From NCBI GenBank assembly GCA_018806915.1, contig JAGKQI010000101.1, positions 1,736,001-1,800,000 on the forward strand: a DNA stretch of 64,000 nucleotides, given 5' to 3'. The position numbers were made by a program, and so were the translations under genes. The stretch is from Phytophthora colocasiae (Eukaryota > Oomycota > Peronosporomycetes > Peronosporales > Peronosporaceae). How positions within the stretch are numbered: position 1 is the stretch's first letter; each line of letters begins with the position of its first letter. The notes beneath the pieces were generated by a model. It had not been told where the DNA came from and did not search any database. It saw nothing but the letters and a program-made list of their open reading frames with translations. Of this stretch, positions 30,988 to 41,470 are shown one piece after another.

Positions 30988-33791
30988 ATGGATTCCACCG
31001 TCTACGATTCAGGGAACGCAGGAGACAGTGAGTCCTGGTCCTCATCAGAAGGGGAACAAGTGATCGAGATCTCTTCACACAGTCGAATCCTCATTTCTCC
31101 TCGAAAAACTCGTGGATCGAATTGGAATAACAAGAGCACGCGTTCTCAAAGCAAACGGATAACAGCTCGAGTAGATTATGAACGGGAGGAAGTGAAGAGT
31201 CCAGGCTCCCAAACAAGCCGTCACTCGTTGAAAACTCGACAATCAAAGAAGAGTTGGGTTAGTCCACGAAAAAAAAAATCGGACAATCAACCAGTGAGCT
31301 CCAACAATCTTGAAAATCTCTCGGGGGGTGAAAGTGATGGATCTCCCCGAGATGACAGTGATAGTGCTGCCTCGTCGGAATCAGATGATGAACCTCGAGT
31401 ATCAAGAAAGAAATCAAAGAAAACCTCAAATCCATACAAGTACCTGGCAAGAAAAGCGTTAGAAGACTCAATACAGTCGCTTGATTCACCCACGACACCG
31501 GGGAAGGAGATGGCGGAGCTCAAGGCCACATTGAAGAAATTAGCTCGCCACGATGACGGCAACCAGAACTCCATTATCCAGAAAGAGGCCAATATCTCGT
31601 CAGCTACAGCTCTGCGCGAATATCTGACGGCAGCGACTGCTGTTACTGCTGCGAACCAAAGCCGTCCGATAGAATACACTAAAGCAAGAGCAGCTTCGTT
31701 TCACCAGCCACGACCCAAATCCAATTTATCCAGTGGATCTGCAAAAAGCAAGCCAAAGTCAATGCGAGAAAATGGCAATGGAGGTGGACTTAGCAGCTTC
31801 AACAGCAAACTTTTCAGTACGCCACCACCACCATTTAGCGGGGCAGGATTTGCTCTTCCAGGTCAGAAAAGTAACTTTACCAGTGGTAATGGAGGAACTC
31901 AAGCAAGTCGAGCTATGTTGTCCGCTTTGAAAGCTCTGCAAGACAAGATCACTCGACTTGAAGAAGAACGCGAGCGTTTAATGCAGCAGCTTTCAGATAC
32001 CAAATTGACAGCACGGAAGAGGGAAGCGGAGTTTGCCTCAACCGAGAAGAAGTACGCGTACGAGCTGGGACAGACGAAGGAGTCGGCGAGAGCAGCGTAT
32101 GACGCACTGCGCTGCGACCGGGAGGAACTCAAGCTGCAACTGGTTAAGTCTGAGGAGCGGAGGAAGGCGATACAGACTGAACTCCAACATTTCCAGGAGC
32201 TCACAAAGAACTTATCAGCAAAATCTGACGATTTGCAGTCACAGCTTCAGATCTCGGAGTCTCATCGCACTCGCCTTAGGGCTGGTAGGACTTGCCTTGT
32301 AACTTTTAGTTATCACCCTGTAAAGTATCCATCATGTTTCTTTGTGTGCAGAATTGAAGGAGTCCGAGACAAATCATCAGCGTGCTGTTAACGAGCTCCA
32401 AGAAGAACTGGCTCAAGTCCGCCAGGTGCAACAGACTGCAGTCGAAAGAAACGAGTTGTTGGAGGCGCAGTACCAGCGGGAATCCACGAATCATGCCGAA
32501 AGTAGAGAGCGGTTGAAAGACTCTGAGGTACACCAATATCCACTTGACAACCAGTAGCAATGGTTTGCCTTGGACGGGACTTCTAACGGTTTTATATGTC
32601 AGCAAACGGTAGCGTCGATCTCCCAGCTCAACGAAAAGCTGGTAACCAAGGTGATGGAGGCAACCGAAGCTGCCAATCAAGCAATGAAAAAGAACAAAAA
32701 GCTTCAGCAACAAATTCGGCCATCAACATTGCTTCAACCCACAGCTGCAAGTCGAGCGAGTGCAGCAGCAGCCAGTGCTGCAACTTCAAGACGAGCAGCG
32801 AATTCCCAGGGAGGTACTGGAGTCCCCTCAGCACGAGTGGCGAAGAAAAAGAAGACTTCCACTGAAACAGCATCCTCAACGGCAACGAAGAAACCCAAAA
32901 AAGTGAAAAGCACCAACAATATGACTCTGCTGCGTGAGGCTAACCTCGGCAAGTACGTCACTCCTCTGCATCTGGATGCCTGACCAGCTGAAATGCTAAC
33001 CGAGTGTTATTTGTTCAGGGAGATTCCTTTCTTGCTCGGTAACTCTGCCCAGCCATCATTTTCACTAATTGGGAACATCCAAGATGCAATGCGACGAAGT
33101 GATGCGACGTATGCTATGCCAACACTTCTCAGCAGCGCTCCAACGACTCCAAATTGTATCCCAATTCCCCGACCGACAAAGAGAAAGACCCACAGTTCTG
33201 CAAATGTAAATAATTTGGAAACAGAGGCTGACATCCCACAGAATCTGTCATCAGGCTCTCTGGATGAAGATGTCTCCACAGCTGAACAATTGATATCAAC
33301 CTCCACTTCCCCTCCAGGATCCCATCGCCATCACGACAAACAGAAGCCACCTGCGATCAACGTGTCGAGTGCTCAGACGAAAACGTACGTCAGCTCCATG
33401 CAGGTACGTCAGTGGTCCGTTGCTATCCAAAGCTAAGCCACCAGCTGAATGTCTCCATTTGTGTCTCTTTCTTCAGTCGCAGATTATGGAGGACCTGCAC
33501 GCGGCTGTTACAGCTGCCGAGAAGGAATTCAAGGGGCTAAACAAACGTTATAAAGATCTTGTGGCCCAGATGGAGGAAAACAACCGCCGAGGATCCAAAA
33601 GCACCAAAGCCGATAGCACCACGTCAGCACAGTTTTCACAAGCTCTGGGCCCACTACTTGACGAACTGGAAGCGAAAGCGAAGCAGCTGAACTTGCTCAA
33701 ACAAGTTTACCAGCAAGCAGCGAGCAGCACTATTAACCCCTCTAACCCGGTATTCTGTATCCTACAGAATAATATATTGTACAGGATTTAA
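30988..33791 (+). CDS. Coiled-coil protein, last exon interrupted by a PiggyBac-type element
   Basis: Exons 30988-32284, 32352-32527, 32603-32952, 33019-33403 and 33477 onward, with GT-AG introns of 63-75 bases. The N-terminal 200 residues are Ser/Lys/Glu-rich and probably disordered. A long coiled coil runs from about residue 310 to 560 (KALQDKITRLEEERERLMQQL). A basic Ala/Lys-rich stretch and a second helix near the end (EDLHAAVTAAEKEFKGLNKR) follow. The present frame ends at 33791 inside the element after 840 residues. The original 3' end continues in the same frame after the element (35765-35927), for 876 residues in total. The function is unknown; such proteins are often cytoskeletal or centrosomal. 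The last about 16 native residues before the insertion site are followed by element-encoded residues. Confidence 0.7.
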
Positions 33792-34009
33792 TATCCAGCA
33801 AACTCATCAGCGCTCCAGAACTCCGCATGAAGATTATTGTATGGTGTCTGGATCAGTCCACTTTCCTAACAGATCGGCGATGGGATGATAGACGGGTATT
33901 ATTCAAGGAGGATAGAAAGACGCATATAAATCCCCAACAGGTTTGAAAATTCTGTCGAAAGCCCATCGGTTCACGTGTCAGAAGCTACCTCACATTGTCA
34001 TTCGAAAAA

Positions 34010-34575
34010 ATGAACGGCCCAGCAGAGAAGCCGTTCAAGCAACTATGGCGCGAGATCTGCGAGGAAGGCTGGAAGGCTCGTAAGCCGACAGGGATGACCT
34101 AGAATCAACGCTACGTGAAGCCGGGGTGAAGGGCCGTCTCGACGAAGCCAGACGTGGCATAAACTTCTTTGAAGGTTAGTGGCCTTATTTTTGTGCCACC
34201 ACAGTTGTCGACACAGAGGAGGTGGGCGCTACAGGTGAACTACCAGCAGCTATACCGGATGATACGGAGCAAGACGGCGCGACCAATGCCTTTTTTCCGG
34301 ATGATCCAGAATTCGATTCAAGTGAGTGCATGGCTGCTGATGAAGAAGCAAAGAGCGAGACCGATGAACCAAACGGAGCCGACGGCCTCATCGACTCGGA
34401 CGTGTTTGGTAGCGACAATTTCATGGAGAGGCTCCGAAAGGAGCGACTGTTTGGCTCTACAGCTATCGATGACGTGAATCTCGTGGAGACCGCTGATGTC
34501 AGCGATTCCGATTCCAACGCCGACGAAGAAGACATTATGGCAGACAACGAGGTGGTCCACTTGAGGAAAGTGTAG
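34010..34575 (+). pseudogene. PiggyBac-like transposase N-terminal remnant
   Basis: From 34010 the sequence reads MNGPAEKPFKQLWREICEEG, WKARKPTG, a stop codon in the same frame, then a shifted YVKPGVKGRLDEARRGINFF. This resembles, from memory, the N-terminal region of oomycete PiggyBac-derived proteins. An acidic frame (34222-34575) follows, with many Asp and Glu. The DDD catalytic core of the superfamily is absent. A small intron might lie near 34175-34210. Confidence 0.5.
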
Positions 34576-34694
34576 AAGAAGATGTAGAAGACCTGGAAAT
34601 AAATGACAACGTTCCGGAAACTAGTAACTTTGACTTGACAGGTGATCTCTGCGATATCCCAGAGTATGGATAGATCACATACAATGAGGAGCAC

Positions 34695-34969
34695 AGCCGT
34701 AAGCCGGGATGCTACAGAATAACTCAAGTGGTGCTTTACTAATTCTGGATGTTGCGTGTGCACACGGAATTTCCCATAGCCGTAAGTCAGGATGCTACAG
34801 AATAACTCGAGTGGTGCTTTACTAGTTCTGGATGTTGCGTGCACACGGAATTTCCCGTAGCCGTAAGTCAGGATGCTACAGAATAACTCGAGTGGTGCTT
34901 TACTAATTCTGGATGTTGCCCGCACAGGGAATTTCCCACAGCCGTATGTCGGGATGCTACAGAATAATT
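34695..34969 (+). repeat. 81-83-bp tandem repeat inside the PiggyBac-type element
   Basis: Units start at AGCCGTAAG (34695, 34778, 34859) and AGCCGTATG (34940, partial). Each holds GGATGCTACAGAATAACTC and GTGGTGCTTTACTA. The unit contains CTACAGAATAA, also present in the terminal inverted repeats (33761 and, inverted, near 35720). On the minus strand the repeat is open and encodes a 27-residue period. Confidence 0.9.
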
Positions 34970-35764
34970 CGACACATCCAGCTACTGGCGCTGCGCAGAA
35001 TCAACTTTAGACTCATATCAACGCCGAGGAACTGGTGTTTGTCATATCACGCTAGAAGCACACGTTAGTGAACACATCGGATCACCAAGCAGAACAAACG
35101 CAGGCAGTACTTGTGTAAGGTGCGTTCCGCCTTTGAGCACCTTCTGTCAGCAATGGTTTAGGCGGTCGTGTACCGCTCTGCCACGGTCACGCTCACGTGC
35201 TATCAGAAATGGCACGATACCTCGGGTGACGGGAAGAGCATTCCACCGAGCCTAAAAGATGATTAGATTCCGCAAACGTAGAGAGAAAGTAAAGACGAGG
35301 AATAAGAAGGACAACTAGTTAGCACCACGTACTTTGCAGTAGGTCTTGCTGGAGCCTGCAGAGAAGTATTTGCCCAGTTCCTCCTCACTACTCCGTTAGT
35401 TAGGAACTGGGCAAATTCTTCCTCTTCGCGCGCTTTGCACTTAGCGCTTTTGGCGGAATGGTTGGTTGGCGCCAAGAGTGCCGCACAGTACGGAGTCGTT
35501 TCAAATTTGACGGGGGTTGCCGAGTGAGAGGTTTTGAACATGTTTTGTCCGCCAGGGATCCAATAGGAGATCGCCAGTTTCGCAGATGTTGGATACATTG
35601 TGCATGCTATAGCCGATGATGTACACTTTATGTACAGAATATGCCTCGCCGAGCACGAAAGGGCTTCCAACGGCATACTTTTCGCAGGTTATCGTTCATA
35701 CTTTAATCAAGATAATTGCTTATTCTGTAGAATACAGAATAACGGCTCGGGTTAGAAGGGTTAA

Positions 35765-35927
35765 CCCACAACGACATGTTGTCATCAGTCCAGAGGCTGT
35801 TAGACGTAAAACCGCATCTTTACGAGTGCTGAACGAGTACCGACAGCTGGAAAGCGACTCCAAGAGTAAAGGTAGTGGCTTGTCAGCACCTCCGTATCAA
35901 CTAGGAGCCAACGGCTTCTTTCGTTGA
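35765..35927 (+). pseudogene. Displaced 3' end of the coiled-coil gene
   Basis: After the right-hand TTAA the frame reads PQRHVVISPEAVRRKTASLR and ends at 35925-35927. Counting the exons before the insertion plus this piece gives a length divisible by three, and the TTAA sits in codons for Ile-Asn on both sides. It is therefore the original end of the gene at 30988, now cut off by 2 kb of transposon. Confidence 0.75.
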
Positions 35928-36127
35928 CCCATTAACCAGAATGTATCCACAAAACAATAGTAAAACAAGACCTAGAGTAGAACAAATTAATTAGTCCAAA
36001 TCTGCAACATGTCTGCGTCTCTTCTTGGATCCTGTCGATGTTGAGGAGCTCGAATTCAGCGTTTCTCGCTGGTACTTTTGTAATAAATTCGTCTACAAAC
36101 ATAAAAACACAGTAACAGTAAGTTATA

Positions 36128-36570
36128 CTATCGTAGATATGGTGCTGGTCGAGCTATTGCTACCAGATTGGGGTGTTTCCGGGCGAGTAATGTGACGTCC
36201 TCTGTCTTAATAATCTTCCGGTTGGCATGGCGTGCGAAGAATTGGAGTTCCGTTGCCATTACTAGAAACAAAAAACTTTAGGATTAACGTACTACATTGA
36301 GGACTGTATGTAGTTATGGCAACCTTCAGACTGTTTGTAGACGATATCTGCTAGCAATGCCATGGCCTCCTTTGACATGGCAGGACGTACTCGAGCATGT
36401 CGTTCGTTTTGCTGCTTCTGAGCTGCACAAGGGACAGGACTCGTGAGTGATGAAGCTTAGAAATAAGGTTCAGATATAGCAGAGAGACCTTCGTCGTCGC
36501 AGATGCGGCCGACGGTGTACAAGATGCTCTGGCGCACGCGCAGTTCCTCGCTCTCGAGGCCGCTGTTCAT
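36128..36570 (-). CDS. CENP-S / MHF1-like histone-fold protein
   Basis: Minus-strand gene with exons 36489-36570, 36324-36422 and 36128-36261; GT-AG introns, phases match, 104 residues. Residues 13-24 read RQSILYTVGRIC, like the first histone-fold helix of CENP-S; the middle has MSKEAMALLADIVYKQSE, and the end FFARHANRKIIKTEDVTLLARKHP, which matches the signature FARHAKR-x2-I-x2-EDVKLLARR of the human protein. CENP-S pairs with CENP-X; the pair serves the inner kinetochore and recruits FANCM to stalled forks. The start is the ATG giving MNSGLESEEL; a longer N-terminus is in frame but hydrophobic and AT-rich. Confidence 0.8.
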
Positions 36571-37749
36571 TGTTGTTAAAATAAAAATGATGAATACTTT
36601 GATTGGCTGGATTATCATTTTTTTTACTAATGTGAGAAACATTAAATAAGGCTTCAACTGCTCCCCAACCGCCGCAATTTAATCCCGTAATCCAGTGCAT
36701 TATCGTGGTGGAGCGCTCGCTACAAGCGCGACTCCGCTCTGAAGCGAGGCAGGTATGTTCATGAGCATGCCTTTTAATTGTATGCCAAATTTCGCCACTC
36801 ATTTCGCTGTATCGAGCGCGCTAGACGGGTGGGATTTTACCCCAACCATCTCAGTGAGCTAGGTCGGCCTTAAATAAAATTAAGCTATTTTTAATTGAGC
36901 TTAAATAACATTAAGCAATGCTTAAAACTACTAAAGTACATACATGTACTTGCAGAGTTTAGGCCCGACTGAGCGAACATGGCTAAAACTACAAGGTATT
37001 AACATCATGATGGCGGACACGCGTGTCTTATATGGTATTTACAGCTATGCGGGGACGACAGCACTTGTTCTCTAGGATTGACATGTATCCACGAATGCAG
37101 TGCTTCAACTTGAAAACGAGATGGATAAAAAGTATTCTGCATGCTGTAAACGTTTATGCGAGCTACATAAGAGCAGTATCGGAGACCTTAACAGTTTATG
37201 TAAGATGTAGTCGAGTGGCTTTCTCTTCATCCTCGCTTCATCTGGGCGCGCTTCGGGGGCGAAAGGTTTGCTCGTCATGTCATGTAATAGCATCTCAATC
37301 GACGCTACAGCGATGATGAGCAACTGAAGTGCGTGGTATCCATACAAGGTGAATCAGCACCGCATTTCCGTTCAAGTTAAGCGGAAAGCAGAGTGAATGA
37401 ACTGGTGTAACTTGTAGACCAATTGTTGCTGATAGCCATGTGGACCAAGGACACATGCCGTTAGAGGATACCCTTGACATAGCTGGCTGCAGATCGATGC
37501 CAAAGCTGCAACGTGCGTGTGGAAATGCGCGGTAACGAGCAATCCGGACGAGTCAATTGAATTTCGCTGGGGTGGGACCTTGAGCGTCTCTGATTGGCTA
37601 GAGATTCTGTCTCATCCCTGGTACGCAATCATATTGCGTGTTGTGCCCACATACTGAATCCGAGATAATTAGCTGCCTCTTTTTTCTCATATGTGGACCA
37701 CACCAACTGATCGATGTGTAGGGTTACATCCCACATAGTGAAACGCCAA
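36571..37749. other. Intergenic region between the CENP-S-like gene and the bZIP array
   Basis: No gene supported. Imprecise AT-rich repeats of TTAA/CTTAAAT (36866-36930) are visible. Open frames on both strands (for example 37023-37316) lack motifs. Confidence 0.45.
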
Positions 37750-37764
37750 TCACTCCTCAATTCG
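37750..37764 (+). promoter_or_regulatory. Oomycete initiator with flanking element (bZIP gene 1)
   Basis: TCACTCCTCAATTCG fits the oomycete Inr (TCAYTYY) followed by the flanking CAWTT-type element, 27 bases before the ATG at 37791. Transcription probably starts within it. Confidence 0.5.
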
Positions 37765-37790
37765 CTAGCTCAAGCCTTTACGAGAACAAA

Positions 37791-39428
37791 ATGAGCCAGG
37801 TATCGATCGATTCAGGTGCGTTAAGTGCGGCCCTGTGTCTCCCTCCTTAGCCATAATGCTCACCTCCTACTTGTTATTACGATGTAGACTTTTTACTTAA
37901 TGCAGACATGGACTTACACGTAGCTGTGGACGGACTGGACGACACGTTGCCGCTGCTGGACGTCGGATCAGTTGATGGTGGCGCAATGCTGGGGACGTCC
38001 GTGGACGACGTGGACCTGAGCTTTCTATCTGAGCTGCTGCATCAAGGAGAACCTGTACCGGAGCCAACGTCGCCCCTATCGACGTTCTCTTCAAATGGAA
38101 AGGAGCTCTCGGCCTCGTCTCCTAGCGACATGTCCGAGAGCAGTGACGACGACTCGACTGCTGTGGCTGTCGTAATGCAGGCAAAGGAACCTGCTGCCAA
38201 AGAATCAAATAAAACAGAGGATCGCAAGGCCAAGCGCAGAGCTCAAGTGGCCATCAGTGCCCGGCGTCACCGTTCCCGCAAGAAAGTAAGTTCCTGGAGG
38301 CTATAGGAAGAGTAGGGAATGGATATTAACTGGTTGTGCTGCTGTAGAACGAGATGATTAACTTGAAGAAGGAGGCTAGCTATCTGAACTTCCAGCTGGA
38401 CTTCCTCCGTTCAAAGCACAAACTGATGCGTGCGGACGGTGCTGTTGCCGAGTGGGAAGAGAAAGCCATTTCGCAGCGTCACAAGCGCCGCCAAGCAGAG
38501 GAGCTCAACGCCCAGCTCCGTCATGCCTTGTTCCAACAGAATGGATACGTGCAGAACTTGAAGAAGATGTTCTCACTGAGCTCTGCGGATAACATGGAGC
38601 TGAATATGCGTCGCTTCTTGCACACGTACACACACCTGCGGAAGGACCCTCAATCTCGTGCGCGTGACCTTGCGGCGGTGTGTACGGATGCTAAACTGGA
38701 GCTGGGAATGCAGACAGTTCTTCGTGAGACAGAGGGGATACCAGTGTTGCGTCCGCACATCAGCACTCGGCAGATCAGTACGAGCTCGACCGAGTTTGGC
38801 GCATCTACTGTGGCCGTGTACGCGTTTGATACGATGAACACTGTTCAGATCTTCCTTGCTGCGTGTGGAGCCATTCTCGGATGTGGCAGTGCGTGGCCCA
38901 AATACACGCAGCTGGAGTCGTATGGCAACGTAGTGGACGCTCCTACGGACAGTATTCGGTACGGCGTCTCGGGATGCCGATACCGCAGCGATGATGGCCA
39001 GGATGAAGTGGCTGTTGAGAGTCGAGGTTTGTCGTACTTCAAGATAATGGACCGATGCGCGGTTCTCCTCTGGGACTACGCTGATGATGATGACATGTAC
39101 CCCGTGAACAAGAACACGTTGATGAAGCGCGACGTCATTGGAACGTACGTCTACTTGGGCTGGAGTGTTTTTCGGAGTAGTTTTCTAACGTTTTGTTGTC
39201 TTATGTGACTACAGTGTGGTGGTTCGGCCTGAGATCTGCGAAGATGGCGTCGAGCGCGTGGTGTGCCGCAGCATTTGCACCAAGGTGCACTCGGCTGCTA
39301 TGGCGCAGTTGTCCCCAGACATTCGTCGGTTTTCCGAGTCGAAGAAGATGGGTGCGCAGATCTGTGGCTCGATGGTATACCAAACCATTGTGGGTCACTG
39401 CCCCGATGCTCGACCAATCTCGGCATAA
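37791..39428 (+). CDS. bZIP transcription factor with START-like domain, array gene 1
   Basis: Exons 37791-37815, 37906-38285, 38348-39144, 39215-39428; 471 residues, all phases match. An acidic-hydrophobic motif (DDVDLSFLSELL) lies near residue 40. The basic region, about 112-135, reads KRRAQVAISARRHRSRKK: the position of the invariant Asn is Val, and the usual Ser/Cys before the key Arg is His. A short coiled coil follows. From about 230 to the end a domain of mixed strands (FGASTVAVYAFDT, VESRGLSYFKIMD, VLLWDYADDDD, VVRPEICEDGVERVVCRSIC) resembles the START-like domain of oomycete bZIP proteins; similar proteins are sometimes named M96 mating-specific family (from memory). It probably acts in the nucleus; the ligand and DNA site are unknown. 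Confidence 0.85.
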
Positions 39429-39701
39429 GAAGTTGAGGTGTGTTTCTCTATTTACTCCATTTCGTTTCCAGTCATGAAAGAGGATACGTCCAAGTAATAA
39501 ACTCTTTCTTGTCGAACATCAGTACAATCATGACGACTGGGAAGAGCAAGGTTACTCAGCACAACTAACCTATCCCAGCAAAGCAAAACGGATCACGTGG
39601 TCCGAATTCACGCAGTAAAATAATCCCTAACCGCAAAATGAACCGCATTTCTTGCCTTGCCAATTTGCCTTGTACCTGGCAAGTGCTTCCTCCTTGTTGA
39701 C

Positions 39702-41381
39702 ATGGATACTGCGGCTCGAGGCGCGTTTGACATCTCTGGGGACGTCTCTCTAGATGGCGGTACGTGCTTTCCTCGTTGTATGCTGATACCAAGTCATAAA
39801 GGAGCTAACAAATCGGCTGTTTGTGTGTGTGGTGTCAAGACGCGAACATCCTCAGACTCCCCATCCCTGGTAACGGGCTACAACAGGGATCCACCAGCCA
39901 AATGGATGATGTGGACTTGAATTTCCTGTCTGATCTTCTGTCCCAAGACTCAGGTGTCCTTAACTCCGCCGTTCCTTCGGCGAGTATGGCTCCATCCCCT
40001 TCGTCATCGAACCACAGTACGGCCAGTAGTGAGAGTGTGGACTCGACCGAGTTGATTCTAGCCCTGGGGTCGGAGAGGAAAAGGAAGGCAGCGACGTCCC
40101 CAAACTCAGCAGAGAATGACGACCAACTGGACGAGAAGGATGAGAGACGCCGAATGCTCAGTGCCAAGAACGCTCGTCACTATCGCTCTCGCAAAAAAGT
40201 ATACACCTCCTGGAAATATGAGAGTTGGATTTACCTCTAACACCGTTCTTTTTGTTTCAGAACGAGCTGGTGACGTTGAGAGAGCAAGTGCAGCGCTTTG
40301 AAGAACAACTGAAGATGCTGCGTATGAAGCACAAAGTGTTGCGAGCTGATAGTGCAGTTGCGTGTTGGGAGGAGAAAGCTATCGCACAACGACTCAAGCG
40401 GCGTCGCGTGGAGGAAATCAACGAGAAGCTGCAGCAAGCGTTGTTCACCCACACCAGTTATGTTCGCAATCTCAGGTCCATTTTCACCGATTCGGCACCT
40501 CCGAGCTCAGCTCTCAACATGCGGCACTACCTTCACATGTACACGCAACTTCGGAAGAGTCCCGAGCTCCGTGCCCGAGATCTCGAAGCCATTGGTACGG
40601 CTGCTAAAGTGGACAGAGCGATGCAAGTTGTTCTACGTGAAACTTCGACGATTCCAGTGTCTACTGCCCCTCAAATTCTGTTCCAGGAGCTCGATCTCGG
40701 TGTTGAAGGACTGGGAAAGACCAGCACAGCAGTGTATGCGTTCAACACAAGAGATGCAGAGAATACGTTTAGTGTGGCGACCAAAACTATTCTAACAACT
40801 TGCGGGGTTTGGCCGGATCACACACGAATCGAGTCATCGACCAAGTTTGTGGATGTGCCACCGACGGAGTTCAACATACAATACGGTATCACCAAGCATC
40901 GATACGAGCACAACATCACCAAGGTTCAAGCTTGCACTGAAGCGAGAGACCTCTATTATTCGCGTATGATCGGATCCTGTGGTGTTCTGGTTTGGGACTT
41001 CGTGGACACTGACGACTTGTACCCTTTGAAGAGCACCACGTTTATCAAGCGCAACACTATCGGAGCGTAAGTTTGTCCAGCGAATTCTATAACTTGAAAA
41101 CTCTCACTAACCTTTTGTGATGGAATAGATTGGTGTTGCGTCCTGAAATGTGCCCGGACGGTGTGGAGCGCATGGTCTGTCGAAGTATCTGCACAGATAT
41201 GCAGATTTTGAGAAATTCACCCAAACCAGCACTAGACGTGGCCGAGTTCGCCCTTCTGGAAGACATGATGGTGTACGAAAGTATCAAAGAAGGAGCCACA
41301 GACTGGCAAGACGATGTGGTGAATCAAACCTTGCTATCATGCGACTATGAGCAGCATCGAAATAAAACTACGTTGGAATGA
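39702..41381 (+). CDS. bZIP/START-like protein, array gene 2
   Basis: Exons 39702-39759, 39840-40198, 40261-41066, 41129-41381; 491 residues. The same architecture as gene 1: motif DDVDLNFLSDLL, basic region ending ARHYRSRKK at residue 139, coiled coil, and C-terminal domain with TSTAVYAFNT, VLVWDFVDTDDLYP and VLRPEMCPDGVERMVCRSIC. The basic region is the most divergent: RRRMLSAKNARHYRSRKK has Ser at the invariant Asn position and an Asn three residues later. The intron after RKK is shared with gene 1 and the final intron (phase 2, after IGA) with all + copies. The C-terminal tail is longer than in its neighbours. Confidence 0.85.
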
Positions 41382-41470
41382 CTAAAACGGAGGCTAAAAT
41401 GTAGGTGTGATTACCGAATCATGACATCCGTTCCCATTTTGCATTTTGCATCGAAGAACGCAAGGCTAAA

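Larger units (their letters stand above)
33737..35760 (+). mobile_element. PiggyBac-type element between TTAA duplications, internally degraded
   Basis: TTAA occurs at 33733-33736 and 35761-35764. The DNA between starts CCCCTCTAACCCG and ends CGGGTTAGAAGGG, inverted repeats that begin with CCC, as in the PiggyBac superfamily. Similarity of the ends resumes at the near-palindrome TATTCTGTATCCTACAGAATA (33751) and its partner near 35720-35740. The interior holds a broken transposase N-terminus and a tandem repeat, but no catalytic domain, so this 2024-bp copy could move only with help from another. Confidence 0.8.

Noticed and set aside
34185..34925. Long minus-strand open frame of 246 codons
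   Set aside because: It runs through the tandem repeat and antisense to the acidic transposase remnant; no motif is present, and the length follows from the 81-base repeat unit, which is a multiple of three.
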